This document shows, piece after piece, positions 13,133 to 18,464 of a stretch of 18,464 nt of DNA; the first letter of the stretch is position 1; every line of letters starts with the position of its first letter. Made by a program: the position numbers and the translations under genes. The DNA is from Baffinella frigidus (Eukaryota; Cryptophyceae; Cryptomonadales; Baffinellaceae). The notes below the pieces were generated by a model. The model was not told where the DNA came from. It ran no database searches and worked only from the letters and a program-made list of their open reading frames with translations. The stretch is from NCBI GenBank assembly GCA_026770585.1, contig MU647146.1, positions 173,366 to 191,829 of the forward strand. The letters run 5' to 3'.

Positions 13133-13531
13133 GAGTGTGCCGTGGGAACTTACAAGACAGAGGCAGACAACTCCTCGTGCCTGGCTTGTCCATCAAACAC
13201 AAGGACAGCCTCGGCACGATCGTTCTATATCACAGACTGCTTCTGCGTGGCCGGGTACACGGCTGGGTCGGACGGGGTGGAGTGCACGGCGTGCGGAGTG
13301 GGGACGTACAAGCCGGAGACGGGGACAGGGGCGTGCTCGGCGTGTCCTTGGGGGACCAACTCGTCTTTGGCAAGCACGGGTGTCGGGGACTGCCGTTGCA
13401 TTGCAGGACACACGGCCGAGTCGGACGGTGCGGCGTGCCGGTGGGTTTGGGACTGGAGCATTGTGGAGGAGGCGGCCGAAGGGAAGGAGCGTTCCTACGA
13501 TGCAAGTGGTCTGGAAATGCTACATGAGGAG
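13133..13531 (+). CDS. Gene C exon 7: ephrin-like repeats and acidic linker
   Basis: After GGCTTCTCGGCAG it opens in phase 0 with ECAVGTYKTEADNSSC and contains two more ephrin-like units (CxCVAGYTAGSDGVEC, CGVGTYKPETGTGAC, CRCIAGHTAESDGAAC). An acidic linker follows (EEAAEGKERSYDASGLEMLHEE), ending GAG|GTCAGC. A stop comes 10 codons later if the exon is not spliced. The alternative donor CG|GTGGGT at 13441 would need a 91-base exon at 13976-14066 (VWGFVVVHCD...) to restore phase. The longer exon is preferred because its third-position GC is higher. Confidence 0.7.
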
Positions 13532-13564
13532 GTCAGCAAGCAGCAAATTTCCACCCTCTAGCCG

Positions 13565-13900
13565 CGCCCCCTGCTGTCAATTTGCAGGTAGACGTCCTCA
13601 ACAAATGCACCACACGGAGTGTCAATGTACCACCCTAAGGTTATGAATGTATCTAGAATCCGTACTGTGCCCCTTCCCTGATCTCATCAGGTCGAGTATT
13701 TGAGTCAAATACGATTTTGGGGATCTGTGTTTGTTGAGGACGCCTACTTGCACATTGACAGCAGGGGCGCGATACACTCATAACCTTAGGGTGATACATC
13801 GACACTCCGTGAGGTGCAACAATGCACCACACAGAGTGTCTATATACCACCCTCAGATCATGAGTGTATCTAGAATCCGTACTGTGCCCCTTCCCTGATC
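13565..13900. mobile_element. Composite palindromic element with direct repeat
   Basis: 13565-13602 and 13732-13769 are inverted arms (CCTGCTGTCAAT, GTCCTCAACA). 13604-13683 recurs directly at 13821-13900 (shared CTAGAATCCGTACTGTGCCC), and part of it recurs inverted at about 13770-13820. The central motif CGAGTATTTGAGTCAAATACG with GGGGATCT resembles the ends of the foldback at 15183-15324. It fills most of intron 7. Confidence 0.8.
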
Positions 13901-14083
13901 ACACGCCCAGAACCCTGGGCGTTTGTGCACTGCGCTGGAGAGGGAGCCATTGTGGTGTTTCAGCTTGATTTTCAGGGTGTGGGGTTTCGTGGTGGTACAT
14001 TGTGATGCCAGTCCTCGCCGAGGACGATGTTTGCCGGCTTTAGATCCCTGCGCTCTGGAGAGTGCGGTGGCAGCTCACTCACA

Positions 14084-14140
14084 CATACAAAAAACACACA
14101 CACACACTCTCTCTCTCTCCATCTCTCTCTCTCTCTCTCT
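14084..14140 (+). repeat. CA/CT microsatellite forming the intron 7 pyrimidine tract
   Basis: (CA)n followed by (CT)n. It lies 22 bp upstream of the acceptor CCCGTCCCGCAG at 14151-14162 and so provides its polypyrimidine tract. Confidence 0.85.
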
Positions 14141-14162
14141 GACGTCCGACCCCGTCCCGCAG

Positions 14163-14636
14163 AAGGAGTTTGGGCCCTTTGCCGACGGGGAGCTGTTCCC
14201 CGTAACATCCACCGCCATCGTGGCCGACGGGCTGGTCACCGTCCACCCGGGGTCAGGCGCAGTCACAACCACCCCGGGGGGCGGGGCGATCACCGTGACG
14301 CCGGGCGTCGGGGCGGTCGGCGTGATTGGCGGCTCAGGGGTCATGACCGTAATGGGTGGGGTCGCTGCGGTGACCGTGCGGGGGTATTCAGGGGACGTCA
14401 GCGTGATTGGCGGCTCAGGGCCCATCGTAGTAACGGGGGCCGGCGGGGCAACCAGCGTGATGGGTGGCGGCGGGGCGATTACGGTGACGGGAGGGGAAGG
14501 GGAGATCATTGTGATCGGGGATGCCGGGGCGGTGACCGTGACGGGTGGGGAAGACGCGATTACCGTGATTGGGGGCGCGGGGGCGAGCACGGCAGCAGGG
14601 GTCCCGGGGGTGGTCAGCGTGGATACATGGCCCGAG
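14163..14636 (+). CDS. Gene C exon 8: nonapeptide beta-solenoid
   Basis: 158 phase-0 codons. After a 24-residue lead (KEFGPFADGELFPVTS and onward) come 14 consecutive nonapeptides (14235-14612) of the form [VI]TV-x-GG-x-GA. Examples are ITVTGGEGE, VTVTGGEDA, VSVIGGSGP. The exon ends VSVDTWPE at GAG|GTGCCT. The spacing and GGxG motif resemble RTX nonapeptides (GGxGxDxUx), but the Ca-binding Asp position is Val/Ile. A beta-roll or beta-solenoid stabilised by hydrophobic stacking is inferred. The last residues (TWPE) begin the C-type-lectin domain completed by exons 9-10. The antisense frame is also open because the repeat unit is 27 bp. Confidence 0.8.
14235..14612 (+). repeat. Fourteen 27-bp coding repeats
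   Basis: Degenerate 27-bp units (consensus around GGGGCGRTTACCGTGACGGG) encoding the nonapeptides of exon 8, without a single indel across 14 units. Confidence 0.85.
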
Positions 14637-14644
14637 GTGCCTAC

Positions 14645-14744
14645 ACCCTTAACTCTCAATACTCAACCCTCAACCCTCAACCCTCAATCCTCAAACCTCA
14701 ACCCTCAACCCTCAATCCTCAACCATCGGCCCTCAACTCCAACC

Positions 14745-14776
<32 letters not shown>

Positions 14777-14870
14777 ACCCCACACCCTAAACCCTAAACC
14801 CTACACCCTGAACCCAAAACCGCAAACACTAAACCCTAAACTCTAAACCTCAAACCCCAAAACCTAAACC

Positions 14871-14902
<32 letters not shown>

Positions 14903-14996
14903 ACCCCACACCCTAAACCCTAAACCCTACACCCTGAACCCAAAACCGCAAACACTAAACCCTAAACTCTAAACCTCAAACCCCAAAACCTAAACC

Positions 14997-15042
<46 letters not shown>

Positions 15043-15112
15043 ACCCGAAACCCGAAACCCTCAACCCTCAACCCGAAACCCGAAACCCTCAACCCGAAAC
15101 CCGAAACCCTAC
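14645..15112 (-). repeat. CCCTCAA / CCCGAAA heptamer array in intron 8
   Basis: The plus strand (gene sense) reads CCCTCAA blocks, then CCCTAAA, then CCCGAAA. A segment of about 130 bp, including ACCCAAAACCGCAAACACT, occurs twice (about 14755-14878 and 14885-15008), a higher-order duplication. It begins 8 bp after the exon 8 donor. Confidence 0.9.
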
Positions 15113-15182
15113 ATCGTCAACAACCCGGATTGTGTCCCCGTTCACGAACCGCTTCGGTGGATTTCATGAGATTTCACCCGGA

Positions 15183-15324
15183 CGAGTATTCATAATGAAT
15201 ACGATTTCGGGGATCTCCGATTCGATTTTGGTGTATCTTGAGGCTCTAAATGAAGTCTAGATAGACGACTGTCTTATTTATACCCCTTAAGATACACCAA
15301 AATCGTATTCATTATGAATACTCG
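15183..15324. mobile_element. Foldback element in intron 8
   Basis: CGAGTATTCATAATGAATACG at 15183-15203 pairs perfectly with its complement at 15304-15324. An inner GATTTTGGTGTATCTT also pairs with AAGATACACCAAAATC. Each end is itself palindromic (ATTCATAATGAAT type). It is related by end motif to the composite element at 13565-13900. Confidence 0.85.
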
Positions 15325-15690
15325 GCGGGATTAGATTGGAAGGGTGCCGCCCAAATTTTGGCATCAACCTCATTCCGGCATCCCGTAGGGTGCAAGCCAG
15401 TCAGGTGTGTCCAACACACTTGAGACTCAAGCGAGATCAAAGATAGCTTCATTAGTCAACCACCGAGGCTCGTCACCTGTCCGACCAAGGCTCGCAACCC
15501 GACGCACACGATGTAGGAGCGATGCGACGTCTCGCGAGACGCGGCATCCATATGATGTTGTTGTTAAGGGTGTATGCGCCTACCGATGTTGAAAATGACA
15601 TTTGAAAATAAATTGACTGTCGTTGGGTCAGCTGACCCGGGCATCCCCGGCCTGCTAATTGCCGACCCATTTAACACGAACCTGAGGCCG
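15325..15690. other. Non-repetitive part of intron 8
   Basis: Unique sequence with short unassigned frames on both strands. The exon 8-9 join is complete without it and I see no exon or element. Confidence 0.45.
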
Positions 15691-15694
15691 AAAC

Positions 15695-15848
15695 CCTCAC
15701 CCCTTAACCTTACACCGTGAACCACAACCCCACCACCCGAAACCTGAACACCGTCCCAACCCCTAGACCCAACCACGAAACCCTAAAACCCCATCCTCCA
15801 AATCCTACCCCCCAAACCCTAACCCCCAACTGCTCGACCCCACCCCAG
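15695..15848 (-). repeat. Degenerate CCCTAAA array at the 3' end of intron 8
   Basis: The plus strand reads ACCCTAAAACCCC, CAAACCCTAACCCCC and similar, ending CTCGACCCCACCCCAG. The array therefore forms the whole 3' end of the 1212-base intron 14637-15848. Confidence 0.85.
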
Positions 15849-15908
15849 GTGCGCGAGTATTGTCAGGAGTACGGCGGAGACCTGGTTTCCATCCATACCG
15901 CAGAGCAG
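15849..15908 (+). CDS. Gene C exon 9: core of C-type-lectin domain 1
   Basis: A 60-base exon between CACCCCAG and CAG|GTGCCA encoding VREYCQEYGGDLVSIHTAEQ. Joined, it gives TWPE-VREYCQEYGGDLVSIH...-AQQVADAC...CFIGLHR. That is the textbook N-terminal half of a C-type-lectin-like domain (W-x-A-x3-C-x3-G-G-x-L-x-x-I). Phase 0 at both ends. Both flanking introns are heptamer arrays reading CCCTAAA on the sense strand. The domain match across both junctions makes this exon secure. Confidence 0.9.
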
Positions 15909-16167
15909 GTGCCATCCCCAAACCCTAAACCCCAAACCCTACCCCCTGAACCCTGATCCCTAAACCCTAAACCCTAAACCTTAAACCCTAAACCCCAAAC
16001 CCTAAACTCTAAACCCTCAACCCTAAACCCTGAACCCTAAACCCTAAACCCTCAACCCTAAACCCAAAACCCAAAACCCAAAACCCAAAACCCCAACCCC
16101 CAACCCCCACACCCCAAACCCCACACCCCAAACCTCAACCCCCAACTCCCAACACCACACCTCACAG
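15909..16167 (-). repeat. Intron 9 of gene C, made almost entirely of CCCTAAA heptamers
   Basis: From GTGCCATCCCC the intron is AAACCCTAAACCCC-type repeats, then AAACCCA and CCCCAAC variants, ending AACACCACACCTCACAG. Of 259 bases, only about 10 at the start and 25 at the end are not recognisable heptamer variants. This is the cleanest example here of a telomere-type repeat functioning as an intron. Confidence 0.95.
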
Positions 16168-18464
16168 GCGCAGCAAGTGGCGGACGCGTGCGCGGGGAAC
16201 GCCTGCTTCATCGGGCTCCACCGCACGGACACCACCAGCGACTATAAGTGGACGGACGATTCGGATGTTGACTTCCTCGCGTGGGACGGGGGGCAGCCTC
16301 CGGCGGATGGGACCACGGTGGTGTCGACGGAGGGGGGGGGGTGGACGTCGCCGGCTGGAGGTGCTGAGGCGGACGTACTCCCCGTGTGTCGGAAGACACG
16401 GAAGAAGGCGCATCTGCCCGTGTTCGTGCTTGAGGGCGCGGGAGGATCCTGGGAAGATGAGCGAGGGCGGTGCCGGGACAGGGGCGGAGATCTCGTGTCC
16501 GTGCACACGCCGGACCAGGCGTTGCTTGTCGCGGCGCTGTGTCCTGGGGAGGAGTGCTGGGTTGGGCTGCAGCGCTCGTACTCCTCGGCCCTCGTGTGGG
16601 AGTGGGTTGACGGCACGGACGTGAACTTCTCTCCGTGGGGCACGGGCGAACCCTCGAGCACGCACGCGGAGACCACCGTCGTGCTCACGGCCGGGATCAT
16701 CCCCAAGCTGAGGGTGCTCAGCGCTGGCACGCAGGAGAAGAGGTCTGGGGTGTGCCTGCGGGACGATGCGCTGAACAGCGGGAAATGGTGGTTGACGGAG
16801 TTGGATGCGGACACGCTCGTGAGGCCGTGGGGTGCCGCGGTCTCTCCGGACGGCACGCATGCTGTCGTGAGTGACGCTACCTCCCATAAGCTCTTCGTGC
16901 TGGAGATCGAGACCGGGGAAGTGCGCGTTCTGGCGGGACAGCGGGCGGCTGGGACGGATGATGGGTCAGGGACGGAGGCGCGGTTCTGGCACCCGCGCGG
17001 AGTCGCGTTTGCTCCTGACGGGCGCACCGTCTACGTCGCGGACTCGGCGAACCACCTGATCCGCTCGGTGTCGTTTCCCGCGGGTGTTGTCTCGACGCTC
17101 GCAGGAAAGGTGCGGTTGGGCATCGGGCGTAAGGGGCTTCGCGATGGCGCCGTGGCGTTGGGGTGGGTCTCGTGGTCTGGATTGAAGGTTGCCATGTTCT
17201 GGGAGCCGCACGATGTTGCGGTGTCGCCGGACGGGCTGCTGGTTGCGGTTGCGGACTTCGGCTCGAACAGGATCCGAGTGATCAGGGTGCAGGATGGCAC
17301 CGTCGCGACGCTTGCCAAGCGGTGGGAGTCTCCGCCGTTCGCGATCGCGATGGGAGAGCAGTTTTCGAATCCGCGTGCCGTCGCTTTCGGCGCCGGGGGG
17401 TTGTCTGTTGTGGTCGCGGACGTGTACGGCATGCGGGAGGTGAATCTCACGGACCTCACCGTCGCCACGCTTGTGCCTATATCTGACTGGGTCAACACGT
17501 CTTGGTATGCGACTGGTCTCGCGACGTGTTGGGATGGCAGCGTCCTGGTGGCGCAGACGTCAACACGATGGGAGAAAAACGACATTTCAGTGCTCCGCAA
17601 CGGAGAGCTGTCCTCGCTCTCGCTCTCCAAGGAAACGTGCACGGTCAAAGGACTCGACGCGGTCAGCACCTTCATGGCAGGAAACAGCACGTTTCCAGGG
17701 TATGCTGCGGTGGCGGTTTTGCCCGGCGGAGGGACGGTCGTGGCGACGGATCCTTGCCTGGGCGAGATCGTGACTGGGCAGTACGCGCCCGAGGCGGATG
17801 AGGTGCCTCTGTTTGCAGAGCACGTCGTGTGGCTGGACTTCACCGCGGGCGGAGGGTCGGCGTGGAACAGCAGCAAGGCGTTGCTCTCGGCATTGCTCTC
17901 ATTGCAGTGTCCAAGCAGCGCTACAAGCGCGTGCTCCCCGACGAGACTCCCATGTCTCCAAGTCGTGCTCCCCCGGGCGTGCGTCACGTTGGCGCGGGGC
18001 TACGCGGCGTGGCAGTATCAGGCCGACAATGTGTTGGGTGTGTACGGTCTTCCTCGAATGGTGATTGGGGGGAGAAGGCTCGGCTGCATTGCGGGTTACG
18101 GCCTGGGGTTGGACCTGTGGTGCGTGCCGTGTGAGGTGGGGACGTACCGTGGTGGGATGGGGGGCGAGGCGTGCGAGGGGTGCCCAGCCGGTTTCACCTC
18201 CAAGCCCGGAAGCACAGCGCTTGATGAGTGCACACCGTGCAGCATTGGACAGTACAAGAAAAAAGGGCGCGGACCGTGCCTATCATGTCCAGAGGGGACC
18301 TACTCGGAAGCCGAGGGGTCTTCAAACTGCACGTCTTGTCCTGCGCTGTCGAGCACGGATGCGGAGGGGAGCACGGGTGTCGGGGACTGCCGTTGCATTG
18401 CAGGACACACGGCCGAGTCGGACGGTGTGGCGTGCGCGGCGTGCCAGGCGGGCAAGTACAAGTC
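16168..18464 (+). CDS. Gene C exon 10 (open at window end): two C-type-lectin domains, NHL propeller, ephrin-like repeats
   Basis: The frame runs 765 codons without a stop to the window edge. It first completes C-type-lectin domain 1 (CFIGLHR, YKWTDD, FLAWDGGQPPAD, LPVC). Domain 2 follows (ERGRCRDRGGDLVSVHT, CWVGLQR, VWEWVDGTDVNFSPWGTGEP, SGVCLRD). The EPN/QPD calcium motif is degenerate in both (QPP, EPS), so classical sugar binding is uncertain. From about 16830 to 17820 six NHL-like blades follow, e.g. HPRGVAFAPDGRTVYVADS and EPHDVAVSPDGLLVAVADFG. From about 18100 ephrin-like repeats resume (CEVGTYRGGMGGEACEGC, CPEGTYSEAEGSSNC). The product is an extracellular recognition or adhesion protein by architecture; the ligand is unknown. 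Confidence 0.9.
18370..18427 (+). repeat. 58-bp exact coding repeat (partner at 13373-13430)
   Basis: The segment encoding STGVGDCRCIAGHTAESDG is identical over 58 bases to exon 7 at 13373-13430, 5 kb upstream in the same gene. That indicates gene conversion or recent exon-segment duplication. Confidence 0.9.

Noticed and set aside
14075-14659. 194-codon minus-strand Pro/Thr-rich frame
   Set aside because: Antisense of the 27-bp nonapeptide repeats. The plus strand has matching splice sites and leads in phase into the lectin domain.
16242-17987. Long minus-strand frames at 16242-17027 and 17031-17987
   Set aside because: Antisense shadows of exon 10, whose plus frame contains clear lectin and NHL motifs.
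1-18464. tRNA or rRNA genes
   Set aside because: I found no cloverleaf-compatible conserved boxes or rRNA-like conserved stretches by eye. A tRNA/rRNA covariance search would be decisive.

Overview
Nuclear DNA of a eukaryote, most likely an alga or related protist. The evidence is GT-AG spliced genes, repeats built on a TTTAGGG/CCCTAAA telomere-type heptamer (plant, green-algal and alveolate type), and extracellular proteins rich in ephrin-receptor-like cysteine repeats. The mix recalls prasinophyte greens such as Cymbomonas, but that is recollection and I cannot verify it. Intergenic DNA and introns are packed with heptamer arrays and at least a dozen foldback/MITE-like elements. Single open frames are a poor guide here: the genes emerge only after joining exons across repeat-filled introns.

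Layout. (1) 1-4350: heptamer arrays, duplicated and broken minus-strand exon copies, short terminal-inverted-repeat elements that look like introners, and nested long hairpins. (2) 4400-4841: a minus-strand orphan exon and two small plus-strand candidate exons. (3) 4834-7756, minus strand: a five-exon gene for a small basic protein with a C1/DC1-like zinc-binding domain; the domain is split by a phase-2 intron whose junction restores the Cys pattern. (4) 7829-8126, minus strand: two tentative exons. (5) 8340-18464, plus strand: ten exons joined in consistent phase (about 1677 residues, still open at the window edge) encoding one very large, probably secreted or surface-exposed protein.

Order of domains in the large protein: signal peptide; Cys-rich domain; ephrin-like repeat; second copy of the Cys-rich domain; four ephrin-like repeats; a globular segment with an RRRLL tract; more ephrin-like repeats; an acidic linker; fourteen tandem nonapeptides (GGxGA[VI]TVx, a predicted beta-solenoid); two C-type-lectin-like domains; a six-bladed NHL-type propeller; ephrin-like repeats running off the end. 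Several splice junctions fall inside recognisable repeats or domains and rebuild them exactly, which is the main support for this model.

The most interesting signals are these. Introns of both genes are made of repeats, and the heptamer arrays in supported introns always read CCCTAAA on the transcribed sense strand, often right up to the 3' splice site. One paralogous exon pair with and without an insertion shows a TIR element flanked by a near-perfect target duplication whose AG|GT supplies both splice sites, the hallmark of an introner. The Asp-less RTX-like nonapeptide solenoid and the duplicated Cys-rich domain may be new protein modules.
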